From Gemmatimonadota bacterium (lineage in GTDB: Bacteria; Gemmatimonadota; Gemmatimonadetes; Longimicrobiales; RSA9), in assembly GCA_012027055.1 (NCBI GenBank), contig VEPF01000403.1, positions 1 through 11,341 on the forward strand: DNA of 11,341 nt. The letters are read 5' to 3'. The position numbers and the translations under genes are program-made. Numbering within the stretch: the first letter of the stretch is position 1; every line of letters starts with the position of its first letter. The notes below the pieces were generated by a model that was not told the DNA's origin, did not search any database, and worked only from the letters and a program-made list of their open reading frames with translations. Positions 1-6,640 of the stretch are shown here, piece after piece.

Positions 1-294
1 CGTGACCGTGACGTAGCAGCCCAGCCCTTCGGCCGCGATGCGGTCGAGCGCGTGCGCATAGTGATCGGCCACCGCGGCGACCGCGGCGGCATTGGCCACG
101 TTCTCACCGAGCTGCGTGATGGTGGTGCGCACCCCGAGGTCGCGCAGCCGCAGCGCGGCAGTGAGCGCGTCCTCGAGGCCCTCGCCGGGCAGGAAGCGTT
201 GCGCGGCCCGGCGGGCGAACGCGTACCGCGGGAAGCGGTGCGCGAGCCACGGGTTGGTGGAGGCCCACAGGAAGACGGCGCGCATCGGTCTCAT
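1..294 (-). CDS. Proline dehydrogenase, N-terminal part (runs off the left edge)
   Basis: This is the start of a monofunctional proline dehydrogenase, the FAD enzyme that oxidises L-proline to 1-pyrroline-5-carboxylate and passes electrons to the respiratory chain. Reading the minus strand from the ATG at 294-292 gives 98 open codons up to the window edge. The sequence has the family's opening pattern: an N-terminal helical part (FLWASTNPWLAHRFPR, residues 8-23), then RFLPGEGLEDALTAA (33-47), and then LGVRTTITQLGENV (53-66), where the LGENV strand end is a family hallmark. The last visible residues (LGCYVTV) fit the next barrel strand. The ATG overlaps the TGA of the upstream permease as ATGA, so it is probably translated by coupling; a second in-frame ATG at 285 is possible. 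Barrel, FAD-binding and substrate residues lie outside the window. The family call is fairly secure; completeness is unknown. Confidence 0.85.
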   Translation of the reverse strand, partial: MRPMRAVFLWASTNPWLAHRFPRYAFARRAAQRFLPGEGLEDALTAALRLRDLGVRTTITQLGENVANAAAVAAVADHYAHALDRIAAEGLGCYVTVT

Positions 295-1640
295 GGCTGA
301 GCAATCCGGGCTGAGGTCCGCCTGAAGTATGCGTAGGCCGGCAAGCCCAGCGCGATGAGCGCGGTGCCGAACGCCGCGTTGCGCGGATTGGAGAGCACCG
401 AGCTGAGGACCACGGCGGCCGCGGCGAGCACGAAGAGCGCCGGGACCAGGGGATATCCGGGCGTACGGAACGTGCCGCTGCCGGTAGGACGCGGATCGCG
501 AGCGCGAAAGGCGAAGAGCGTCGCCGCGGTGAGACCGAAGAAGATCCAGTCGCCGAACACCACGTAGTCGAGCAGTTGGCCGTAGGTGCCGGAGAGCGTG
601 AGCAGCACGGCCCAGCCGGCCGGGAAGAGCAGGGCGCCGCCGGGCGAGTGGTAGCGGGGGTGGAGGCGGGCGAGCGCGTGCAGGAACGCGCCGTCCGCGG
701 CCATGGCCTGGTACACGCGCGGGCTGACCAGGATCACCAGGTTCAGGAACCCGAAGGTGGATGCGGCGATGCCGGCGGTGACGAGAGTCCCTCCCGTCTT
801 TCCGAGCGCGTGCCGCAGCACATCGGCGGCGGGGGCCGCGCTGGCGGCCAGGCCAGCGTGGCCGAGCTGGCGCAGGTACGCGACGTTCGCCAGCAGATAG
901 ACCACCACGACCCCGATCACGCCCAGCACCAGCGCGCGGGGCAGGCTCCGCTCCGGCTCGATCATCTCCTCGGCCACGAAGTTGGTCTGCTGCCACCCGC
1001 CGTACGAGAACAGGATCGGAATCAGGGCGATCCCGAGTGCGCGCAGCAGCGCGAGCGGCGGGGGCGACGCGACCGCGACGACCGCCGCCGGGGACGCGGC
1101 CGGAGCGGCCAGTAGCCCGGCGGCGATGAGGAGGACGAGGGCGGCGAGCTTGAGGAGCGTGAACAGGTTCTGGGTGATGGCCCCGGGGCGCACGCCCAGG
1201 TAGTTGATGCCGGAGAGCAGCACGATCGCGGCGAGGGCGGTGGGCGTGACGCTGGCAGGCGGCGCGCCGACCAGGGCGGCGAAGTAGCGTGCGAAGGTGA
1301 CCGCGACCGCGGCGATCGCGCCGGTGGCCATGATGAGCAGCAGCGTCCAGCCGTACAGGAACCCGGCCAGCGGGCCGAAGGCATCGCGCAGGTAGGCATA
1401 GCCACCACCCGCGCGCGGGTGGCGCGCGCCGAGCTCCGCGAAGCAGAAGGCGCCCGCCAGCGCGATGGCCCCGCCCACGATCCAGGCGCCCAACGCGACG
1501 CCGCCGCCGGGCGTGCGCTCCGCGACCACGGCCGGATTGATGAAGATGCCCGCCCCAATGATGCCACCCATCACCATCATGGTGCCATCGAAGGTGCGGA
1601 TGCGGCGGACGTATCCGCCCGCCGCAACGGCCCGCGTCAC
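291..1640 (-). CDS. APC-superfamily amino acid permease
   Basis: Inner-membrane amino acid transporter of the APC superfamily, closest in motif pattern to the LAT/CAT-like permeases. The 449 residues contain about 12 hydrophobic segments, the normal count. Family signatures are visible: TMMVMGGIIGAGIFINP in the first segment (20-36, the unwound substrate-binding GxG region), CFAELGARHPRAGGGYAYLRD after segment 2 (66-86), and FSYGGW followed by VAEEMIEPERSLPRA at segment 6 and its following loop (211-236). The start is a GTG at 1640 that shares one base with the TAG of the upstream peptidase (TAGTG), with a GGAG-like site in the peptidase's last codons. I prefer it to the internal ATGs at residues 21-22 because the family normally has RRxxxFDxTMxVMGG ahead of segment 1, which is present. 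The stop overlaps the proline dehydrogenase start. Substrate cannot be read from sequence; proline or related amino acids is an inference from the neighbours. Confidence 0.95.
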   Translation of the reverse strand: MTRAVAAGGYVRRIRTFDGTMMVMGGIIGAGIFINPAVVAERTPGGGVALGAWIVGGAIALAGAFCFAELGARHPRAGGGYAYLRDAFGPLAGFLYGWTLLLIMATGAIAAVAVTFARYFAALVGAPPASVTPTALAAIVLLSGINYLGVRPGAITQNLFTLLKLAALVLLIAAGLLAAPAASPAAVVAVASPPPLALLRALGIALIPILFSYGGWQQTNFVAEEMIEPERSLPRALVLGVIGVVVVYLLANVAYLRQLGHAGLAASAAPAADVLRHALGKTGGTLVTAGIAASTFGFLNLVILVSPRVYQAMAADGAFLHALARLHPRYHSPGGALLFPAGWAVLLTLSGTYGQLLDYVVFGDWIFFGLTAATLFAFRARDPRPTGSGTFRTPGYPLVPALFVLAAAAVVLSSVLSNPRNAAFGTALIALGLPAYAYFRRTSARIAQP

Positions 1641-4096
1641 TACCTGATCTCCGCGCCGTTGCGGTAGTAGTCGTGGAGCAGATGCTCCGCGAAATACTCG
1701 AACATCATGCGCGTGAAGTACTCCTGCATGTCGCCGTAGGCGTGCGGCTTGCCGGGCATGAGAAAGAAGTCGAAGCGCTTGTTGGCCTTGATCAGCGCGT
1801 TCGCCAGGCGGATGGTGCCGGCCGGGTGCACGTTGTTGTCCATGTCGCCGTGCACCAGCAGCAGCCGCCCCTTGAGGTTAGCCGCGAGCTCGTGGTTGGC
1901 CGGGACCTTGATCTCGAAGCGGGTCTCCGCGCGCTGTTGGGCCGCGCCCGTGCTGTCCCGGGTGGTACGGTCCTGCGCGGAATCCTTCCGGGTCACGGGC
2001 ACCTCGCGCAGACCGTGGTGCTGCTCGCTCCAGTTCTGGTTGTAGACGTTGTTGTCGTGGTTGCCGGAGGACGACACGCCCACCTTGAAGAACTCGTTGT
2101 AGGGCGGCAGGAGCAGAGCGGCCGCGGTCATGAAGCCGCCGCCCGAGTGCCCGTAGATGCCGACGCGCTCCAGGTCGATCCACGGGTAGCGCGCGGCCAG
2201 TTGCTCGATGCCGGCCTTCTTATCGGCCAGCCCGTAGTCGCGCAGGTTGTAGTAACCGTAGCTGTGGTAGGCATTGGAGCGTTGCGGGCTGCCGCCGCGG
2301 TTGCCGATCTGGATGACGATGAAGCCGAGTTGCGCCAGCCGGTAGTTCACCGCGTTCGGCGAGAACGTGTGGGTCACGGTCTCGGTCTGCGGCCCCGGGT
2401 ACACGTGTGCGATGATCGGGTACTTCCGGGCGGGATCGAAGTCATTCGGCCGCCACATCACGCCGTAGATGTCCGTGATCCCGTCCGCGGCCTTGACCAG
2501 GAAGCCTTCGGGCGGTTTCCAGCCGAGCTTCTCGAGCGCCGACATGTCGCTCGTCTCCAGGTCCATCCAGACGCCGCCGCGGGCATCGCGGATGACCGCG
2601 CGGGAGGGCAGGTCGATGCGCGAGTAGTTGTCGAGCGCGAACCGCTTGGATGGCGAGAGCGACGTGTTGTGCGTGGCGTTGCCGGAGTCCAGGAGCGTGA
2701 GGCCGGCGCCGTCGGCGGCGATCCGGTAGAGGTGACGGTAGTAGACGTTCTCGCCCGCCTCCCGGCCGACGCCCGCGAAGAAGACGGCGCGCTTCATGGT
2801 GTCGACGTCCACCAGTGCATCCACGCGCCAGGGCCCGGCGGTGAGCGCCTGCTTCAGCTTGCCGTCGTGGCCATAGAGGTAGAGGTGACCCCAGCCGCTG
2901 CGCTCGGACCACCACACGAAGTCACCGCCCGCCTTGAGGTACTGGACCGGCTGGGTCTCCAGGTAGCCGAATTCCGTGCTCTCCGAGAGCAGGGGCGTGA
3001 TCTGGCGGGTGGCGAGGTCGATCTCGATCAGCTCGAGGTTGCGCTGCAGCCGGTCCCGCCGCACCAGCCGCAGGCGGTCGGCGCCGGTGGGGAAGTGGAG
3101 GTTGAGCAGGCGCTGGTCCCGCCAACGATCGACGGATACCGGAGTCAGCTGCTTCTCGCCGCGGCGATACAGGTACAGCTCCTGCTGCGGCACCTTCTCC
3201 TCGCCGGGCATCGCATACTTGTAGCTGACCAGCCGGGGCCGGGGTGCGGCCAGCACATCGACCAGGTAGAGATCGGCGACCGCGCGCGAGTCATTGCGCG
3301 TGATCGCGAAAGCGCGCGAGTCCGGCGACCACACGACGCTGGCGCGCACGCGCGGGTCACGGGAGCGGATGTTGTCCGCGCTGTCCTGACGCAGCCGGTC
3401 CTCGGCGGTGTCGCGCGCGCCAAAGCTGTAGTCCTTCACGCCATCGGTGGTGATCTGCACGGTATCGACCTGGGACACGGTATCGAGCCGCGCCTTGAGC
3501 TCGACCACGTAGAGATTGTGCTCGCGCGCGAAGACGAAGACGGTGCTGTCGGGCGCGAAGCTGCGGAAGGTGGGGGCGCCGCCGGTGGCCGCGGTCCGCT
3601 CTTCCGCGATCTGGTCCCGGGTGAGCTTGCCCTTGCTGCTGAGGTTCGCGCCGTCCAGGTCGTAGACGTACTTGATGCTGTCCAGCACGAACGAGAACGT
3701 CCGGCCGTCGCGCTCGAAGCGGAGCGCGGTCATGGGCAGGGCGTTGGCCTCGTAAGGCTTGTGCGCAAGCGCCGAGAGGTCCGCGGCGAAGCGGACGTGA
3801 TCGAAGAGCGGACGGCGGGTGCGCGTCTTCGGCACCAGCAGCTCGAAGCGGGTGCCTTTCGCGTCCTTCCAGGAGTACCAGAGCGAATCAGTGCCGGCGA
3901 TCCAGCGAGGGGTGAGGCTGGTACTGTACACGGCGCTGCGCAGCGCGTCCGCGCTGAAGCGTTCGGCCAGCGGCCAGTTGGCGTGGTTGGCCTGCGCTCG
4001 CGCTGTGTCCTGCGCCTCGGCAGGGCGCGTTACGGCGAGCGGCAGCACGGCGGCAGGCACCAGTGCCAGCAGCCAGAGGAGCCTGGTGGACTTCAT
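1640..4096 (-). CDS. Secreted S9-family (dipeptidyl-peptidase IV-like) serine peptidase
   Basis: An exported serine peptidase of the prolyl oligopeptidase/DPP-IV family, 818 residues. Order: Sec signal peptide (1-28, hydrophobic core LLWLLALVPAAVLPLAV, likely cleavage after AEA before QD), a DPP-IV-type beta-propeller (roughly 90-540), and an alpha/beta-hydrolase domain (roughly 540-818). Catalytic residues are intact: Ser651 in GHSGGG, Asp753 in HGDMDNNVHP, His785 in GKPHAYGD, and a probable oxyanion-hole Tyr566 in HVYPGP. The 32-residue Asp-His spacing equals that of human DPP-IV. A charged, low-complexity stretch (700-727) lengthens the Ser-Asp interval to 102 residues. I do not see the paired-Glu motif that anchors the substrate N-terminus in true DPP-IV, so exo- versus endopeptidase activity is open. 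The ATG at 4096 was chosen over an in-frame start at 4249 because it has a strong ribosome site and begins a signal peptide. First gene of a tight operon with the permease and proline dehydrogenase. Confidence 0.95.
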   Translation of the reverse strand: MKSTRLLWLLALVPAAVLPLAVTRPAEAQDTARAQANHANWPLAERFSADALRSAVYSTSLTPRWIAGTDSLWYSWKDAKGTRFELLVPKTRTRRPLFDHVRFAADLSALAHKPYEANALPMTALRFERDGRTFSFVLDSIKYVYDLDGANLSSKGKLTRDQIAEERTAATGGAPTFRSFAPDSTVFVFAREHNLYVVELKARLDTVSQVDTVQITTDGVKDYSFGARDTAEDRLRQDSADNIRSRDPRVRASVVWSPDSRAFAITRNDSRAVADLYLVDVLAAPRPRLVSYKYAMPGEEKVPQQELYLYRRGEKQLTPVSVDRWRDQRLLNLHFPTGADRLRLVRRDRLQRNLELIEIDLATRQITPLLSESTEFGYLETQPVQYLKAGGDFVWWSERSGWGHLYLYGHDGKLKQALTAGPWRVDALVDVDTMKRAVFFAGVGREAGENVYYRHLYRIAADGAGLTLLDSGNATHNTSLSPSKRFALDNYSRIDLPSRAVIRDARGGVWMDLETSDMSALEKLGWKPPEGFLVKAADGITDIYGVMWRPNDFDPARKYPIIAHVYPGPQTETVTHTFSPNAVNYRLAQLGFIVIQIGNRGGSPQRSNAYHSYGYYNLRDYGLADKKAGIEQLAARYPWIDLERVGIYGHSGGGFMTAAALLLPPYNEFFKVGVSSSGNHDNNVYNQNWSEQHHGLREVPVTRKDSAQDRTTRDSTGAAQQRAETRFEIKVPANHELAANLKGRLLLVHGDMDNNVHPAGTIRLANALIKANKRFDFFLMPGKPHAYGDMQEYFTRMMFEYFAEHLLHDYYRNGAEIR

Positions 4097-4103
4097 CGTC
4101 TCA

Positions 4104-4109
4104 CCCTCC
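4104..4109 (-). promoter_or_regulatory. Ribosome binding site deciding the S9 peptidase start
   Basis: GGAGGG on the minus strand, 7 bases before the ATG at 4096. It is the best Shine-Dalgarno match in the region and, with the signal peptide that follows, rules out the longer frame opening at 4249. Confidence 0.8.
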
Positions 4110-4182
4110 AAGGTCGGATCGCTGCGATCCCGGTGCCGGCGGGGAATGGGGCCGGACAGGAGCGCGTCAGGGTCAACGCGTG

Positions 4183-4190
4183 CAAAACTA
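4183..4190 (-). promoter_or_regulatory. Possible promoter element upstream of the S9 operon
   Basis: The minus strand reads TAGTTTTG here, matching the TAnnTTTG -7 element known from Bacteroidota. It lies 86 bases upstream of the peptidase ATG, in the only AT-rich patch of the spacer. I see no clear TTG-type -33 partner. A TTGACC at 4171-4176 (minus strand) could instead be a sigma-70-like -35, but no good -10 follows it. Weak, motif-only evidence. Confidence 0.2.
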
Positions 4191-4217
4191 GTACGGCGCC
4201 CGGGCCCGCGGGAATGA

Positions 4218-4232
4218 CCGCCCCGGTGGCGG
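4218..4232 (-). terminator. Possible hairpin terminator after nhaA
   Basis: CCGCC and GGCGG arms of 5 bp around a 5-base loop, 33 bases after the nhaA stop and ahead of the suspected promoter of the peptidase operon. The position is right for ending the nhaA transcript, but the stem is short, no T-run follows, and such stems are common by chance at this GC content. Confidence 0.25.
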
Positions 4233-4264
4233 AGCGGCCGCGCGCGCACCCCGGCCAGAACCGG

Positions 4265-5605
4265 TCAATCGGTGGCGGGTGCGGCGGTCCGGGCCAGCAG
4301 GAATGCGCCCACCGTGCCGGCTAGTACCGAGCCGCCGAGCACACCGACCTTGGCCTGATCGAGCAGGGCGGGCGTGGCGTCGAAGGCCAGCGTGGTGATG
4401 AAGAGCGACATGGTGAAGCCGATGCCGCACAGGATCGCGACTGCGGCGAGCTGTTGCCAGCCGACGCGGTCCGGCAGTTCCGCGAGGTGCAGCCGAACGG
4501 CCAGCCAGCAGGCGGTCAGGATGCCGACGGGCTTGCCGGCGAAGAGGCCGAGCAGGATGCCCAACGTGATGGGGCTGCCTGTGCTCAGCGTTTCCCCGCC
4601 GTTGAGTCGCACGCCTGCGTTAGCGAGCGCGAACAGCGGCACGATCAGGAAGGCCACCAGCGGGTGCAGGGCATGCTCCAGGCGGGCGGCCGGGGTGCCG
4701 AGGGCTTCCGAGGCACGCTCGATGGCGTGCACAGCGTCCCGCTGGTCCGGGGTAGGCATGCTCTCGCTGGCATCGGAGCGGACGTCCGTCTCGAACGCGC
4801 GCAGGTATTCGCGGACCCTGTGCAGATACTCGGGCGCGGCGATGCGCCGGCGTGCGGGTATGGCCAGGGCCGCGAGCACGCCGGCGATAGTAGCGTGCAC
4901 GCCGGAGTGGAGCAGGGCCAGCCACAGAACGATGCCCACGCCCAGGTAAGGGAGTGGCCGCCGCACGCCGGTTGCGTTCAACAGCGCGAGCAGCAGGAAG
5001 GCCGCGAGGGCGAGCGCCAGCGCGGGCCAGGAGATCGCGGCCGTATAGAAGAAGGCGATGACCAGCACCGCGCCCAGGTCATCCACGATGGCCACCGCCG
5101 TGAGGAAGACCTTGAGGACCACGGGGACGCGGCTGCCGAGGAGCGCCAGCACGCCGAGCGCGAACGCGATGTCGGTGGCCATGGGAATGCCCCACCCGGC
5201 GCGGCCGGCGCCGCCCGCATTCAGCAGGGCGTAAACGATCGCCGGGACGACCATTCCGCCCGCCGCCGCGGCGATGGCGAGCGCCGCCTTCCGGAAGGAT
5301 GCCAGCTCGCCGGTCAGCACTTCCCGCTTCAGCTCCAGCCCGACCACGAAGAAGAACACCGCCATCAGACCATCGTTGATCCAGTGATGCAGGCTCTTGC
5401 TCAGTGCCGCGGGGCCGACGGCAACCGTGACGGGTGTTTCCCAGAGGTGGAAGTAAGCGCCTGACCAGGGGGAGTTGGCCCAGGCAAGAGCCACGGCGGC
5501 GGCCCCGAGCAGAAGGATGCCGCTCGCGGATTCGAGCGCGAAGAAAGTTTCGAAGGGACGCAGCAGGGCAGTGGTGGCCCGGCGGCGGACTGAAATGCGC
5601 GCCAT
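4265..5605 (-). CDS. nhaA: Na+/H+ antiporter NhaA
   Basis: Electrogenic Na+/H+ antiporter of the inner membrane, exchanging cytoplasmic Na+ for external H+ to control pH and sodium. The 446-residue product matches NhaA throughout. Landmarks are HHWINDGLMAVFFFVVGLE (73-91), MATDIAFALGVLALLG (142-157), the ion-binding Asp pair in AIVDDLGAV (Asp175, Asp176, equivalent to E. coli Asp163/164), Asp145 (equivalent to Asp133), GKPVGI with Lys358 (equivalent to Lys300), and ILCGIGFTMSLFI (391-403). It is about 58 residues longer than E. coli NhaA (388), mostly because of a charged hydrophilic segment (about 251-310) between the LHSGVHATIAGVLAAL helix and the FLIVPLFALANAG helix; similar loops occur in other bacterial NhaAs. 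The ATG at 5605 has a GGGAG site 7 bases upstream (5613-5617). It lies in the same direction as the nitroreductase and the peptidase operon, but 156- and 168-bp gaps suggest separate transcription. Confidence 0.97.
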   Translation of the reverse strand: MARISVRRRATTALLRPFETFFALESASGILLLGAAAVALAWANSPWSGAYFHLWETPVTVAVGPAALSKSLHHWINDGLMAVFFFVVGLELKREVLTGELASFRKAALAIAAAAGGMVVPAIVYALLNAGGAGRAGWGIPMATDIAFALGVLALLGSRVPVVLKVFLTAVAIVDDLGAVLVIAFFYTAAISWPALALALAAFLLLALLNATGVRRPLPYLGVGIVLWLALLHSGVHATIAGVLAALAIPARRRIAAPEYLHRVREYLRAFETDVRSDASESMPTPDQRDAVHAIERASEALGTPAARLEHALHPLVAFLIVPLFALANAGVRLNGGETLSTGSPITLGILLGLFAGKPVGILTACWLAVRLHLAELPDRVGWQQLAAVAILCGIGFTMSLFITTLAFDATPALLDQAKVGVLGGSVLAGTVGAFLLARTAAPATD

Positions 5606-5725
5606 GGACTCGCTCCCTGGGACGAGGCTCAGGAGGATGCGGCTCCAACGGACAACACCGCCGGCACGGGCGCAAGGAGCGGGCGCGGCCCGCCGGCCAG
5701 CCGCGACTCAAGGGACAGGCGCGGC

Positions 5726-5754
5726 GCCGCGCGGATCACCCGCTCAGGCGCGGC
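5726..5754 (-). terminator. Possible hairpin terminator after the nitroreductase gene
   Basis: Arms GCCGCGC (5726-5732) and GCGCGGC (5748-5754) form a 7-bp all-GC stem with a 15-base loop, starting just past the nitroreductase stop at 5762. The left arm is also half of a perfect 14-bp palindrome (5719-5732), so alternative folds compete. No T-run follows. Position supports a terminator; the structure alone is weak in such GC-rich DNA. Confidence 0.25.
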
Positions 5755-5761
5755 CCGCGGC

Positions 5762-6406
5762 TCAGCTGCCGGCGGGCAGGCCCACGGTCTGGCAGATCAC
5801 GACGCGCTGTTCCGGGCGCAGTTGCATGGCCTTGCCGAGCGCTTCCCGGTTCACCAGCGCGCGCACCACGGTGGCCAGTCCGGCCGATGCCGCGTAGAGG
5901 TAGACATCCTGGACCATGGCGCCGGCCGCGATGGCCGGATACACCAGCTGGTCCTGCTCGTTCGTGTTGCCCATCCTCGCGGCGTCGGAGACGTAGATGA
6001 GGTTCACCGGGGCGACCTTCACGAAATCCTGCGTGCCGGTCAGGCCCCGGAGATCTTCCTTGACGACCAGCTTCAGAACGTGTGCTTTCGGCTCGTACAG
6101 GAACAGGCCGTCCGCGGTGGCCACGTAGACGTCCACCTCCTGGAAATTCCGCGCACTGGGCGTGGTGCGCTTGCCGCTCTCCGGCCGGTTGATGCCGGCC
6201 GCGGCCCAGAGCAGGTCGCTCATGGTCTGCGCCGGCAACGGGGCCGGCGAGAACGAGCGGTTGGTGGCGCGCTCGGCGAGCGCCTGCATGAGCGGCTTGC
6301 CACCCTCGGTACGAGGCTTGGGGAGTGGCTGCTGGGCGGAGAGCAGGGAAGGCAGCAGCAGCGCGACTGCCGCACTGCCGGCCAGGGCGGCGATGGGTCT
6401 CGACAT
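5762..6406 (-). CDS. Exported nitroreductase-family (SagB/ThcOx-like) FMN protein
   Basis: A 214-residue nitroreductase-fold protein with an N-terminal export signal (MSRPIAALAGSAAVALLLPS, likely cleaved after LSA at residue 24). Family features: RATNRSFSPAPLP (47-59), where the Arg normally binds the FMN phosphate; LLWAAAGINRP (65-75); TTPSARNFQEVDVYVA (81-96); AAGAMVQDVYLYAASAGL (160-177), which fits the dimer/flavin helix; and a C-terminal strand RVVICQTVGLP (201-211). This pattern is closest to the SagB/ThcOx-like branch of FMN oxidoreductases. The substrate and reductant are unknown. Export is unusual for a family that normally uses cytoplasmic NAD(P)H. The start at 6406 is supported by AGGAG 8 bases upstream and by the signal peptide; the frame stays open further upstream, but that part looks like an antisense shadow. 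Divergent from the molybdenum hydroxylase operon, with a shared 234-bp spacer. Confidence 0.86.
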   Translation of the reverse strand: MSRPIAALAGSAAVALLLPSLLSAQQPLPKPRTEGGKPLMQALAERATNRSFSPAPLPAQTMSDLLWAAAGINRPESGKRTTPSARNFQEVDVYVATADGLFLYEPKAHVLKLVVKEDLRGLTGTQDFVKVAPVNLIYVSDAARMGNTNEQDQLVYPAIAAGAMVQDVYLYAASAGLATVVRALVNREALGKAMQLRPEQRVVICQTVGLPAGS

Positions 6407-6414
6407 GGGCGAGT

Positions 6415-6419
6415 CTCCT
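6415..6419 (-). promoter_or_regulatory. Ribosome binding site deciding the nitroreductase start
   Basis: AGGAG on the minus strand, 8 bases before the ATG at 6406. It separates the real start from the long open frame that continues upstream through the opposite-strand gene. Confidence 0.75.
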
Positions 6420-6430
6420 GACCGTAGAGT

Positions 6431-6440
6431 GGCACGTGCC
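6431..6440. promoter_or_regulatory. Palindrome GGCACGTGCC in the divergent spacer
   Basis: A perfect 10-bp palindrome with a CACGTG core, 25 bases upstream of the nitroreductase ATG. Nine of its bases (GGCACGTGC) recur at 6521-6529. It could be an operator for a dimeric regulator serving both directions. A single repeated 9-mer is near chance expectation here, so confidence is low. Confidence 0.3.
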
Positions 6441-6442
6441 GA

Positions 6443-6467
6443 CGGGGGCGGTTGCGCGAGGCCCCCG
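6443..6467. repeat. GC-only hairpin in the divergent spacer
   Basis: Arms CGGGGGC (6443-6449) and GCCCCCG (6461-6467) form a 7-bp stem with an 11-base loop. It may fall in the nitroreductase leader or act as a DNA-level operator. A stem of this size is expected about once by chance in the spacer. Confidence 0.3.
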
Positions 6468-6475
6468 GCCGCAAA

Positions 6476-6504
6476 TGCCTGCAGTAGCAGCATGGACGCA
6501 GGCA
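6476..6504. repeat. Inverted repeat TGCCTGC-N15-GCAGGCA
   Basis: Two perfect 7-base arms (6476-6482 and 6498-6504) separated by 15 bases, in the centre of the spacer between the divergent nitroreductase and hydroxylase genes. The geometry suits a dimeric transcription factor, but no regulator gene is present in the window to support the idea. Confidence 0.3.
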
Positions 6505-6520
6505 CGGTCAGATGGCAGGG

Positions 6521-6530
6521 GGCACGTGCG
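6521..6530. promoter_or_regulatory. Second GGCACGTGC copy in the divergent spacer
   Basis: GGCACGTGCG, sharing nine bases and the CACGTG core with the palindrome at 6431, exactly 90 bp away start to start. It lies upstream of the candidate hydroxylase promoter, so the pair could bind one regulator at two sites. Confidence 0.25.
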
Positions 6531-6554
6531 TCCCATACCGCGCACCCGGCCGCC

Positions 6555-6585
6555 TTGTCCGGTCTCGGAGGCGGGGACGTATTTC
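6555..6585 (+). promoter_or_regulatory. Possible promoter of the molybdenum hydroxylase operon
   Basis: TTGTCC (6555-6560) and TATTTC (6580-6585) with a 19-base spacer resemble a weak sigma-70-type -35/-10 pair and would give a leader of about 50 bases before the ATG at 6641. The spacing is 2 bases too long and the -10 is poor, so this is only the best candidate on this strand. Confidence 0.22.
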
Positions 6586-6640
6586 CGGTGGCAGTCCGGC
6601 CGCCGTGCCCGCCGCCCCCGTACACCCGAGACAGACCACC

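Noticed and set aside
4097..4249. A 51-codon upstream extension of the S9 peptidase.
   Set aside because: It would bury a clear signal peptide behind an Arg-rich tail, and the strong GGAGGG site points to the ATG at 4096.
1673..4324. An 883-codon open frame on the plus strand, antisense to the S9 peptidase.
   Set aside because: Its product is a compositionally biased string of Arg, Val, Gly, Glu and Ala with no recognisable domain. The opposite strand encodes a peptidase with intact catalytic residues. Long antisense frames are expected in GC-rich genes.
6512..6640. A 43-codon upstream extension of the [2Fe-2S] subunit.
   Set aside because: It adds an Arg/Pro-rich leader absent from the family, and the protein aligns naturally from MNQRIRFTLNG.
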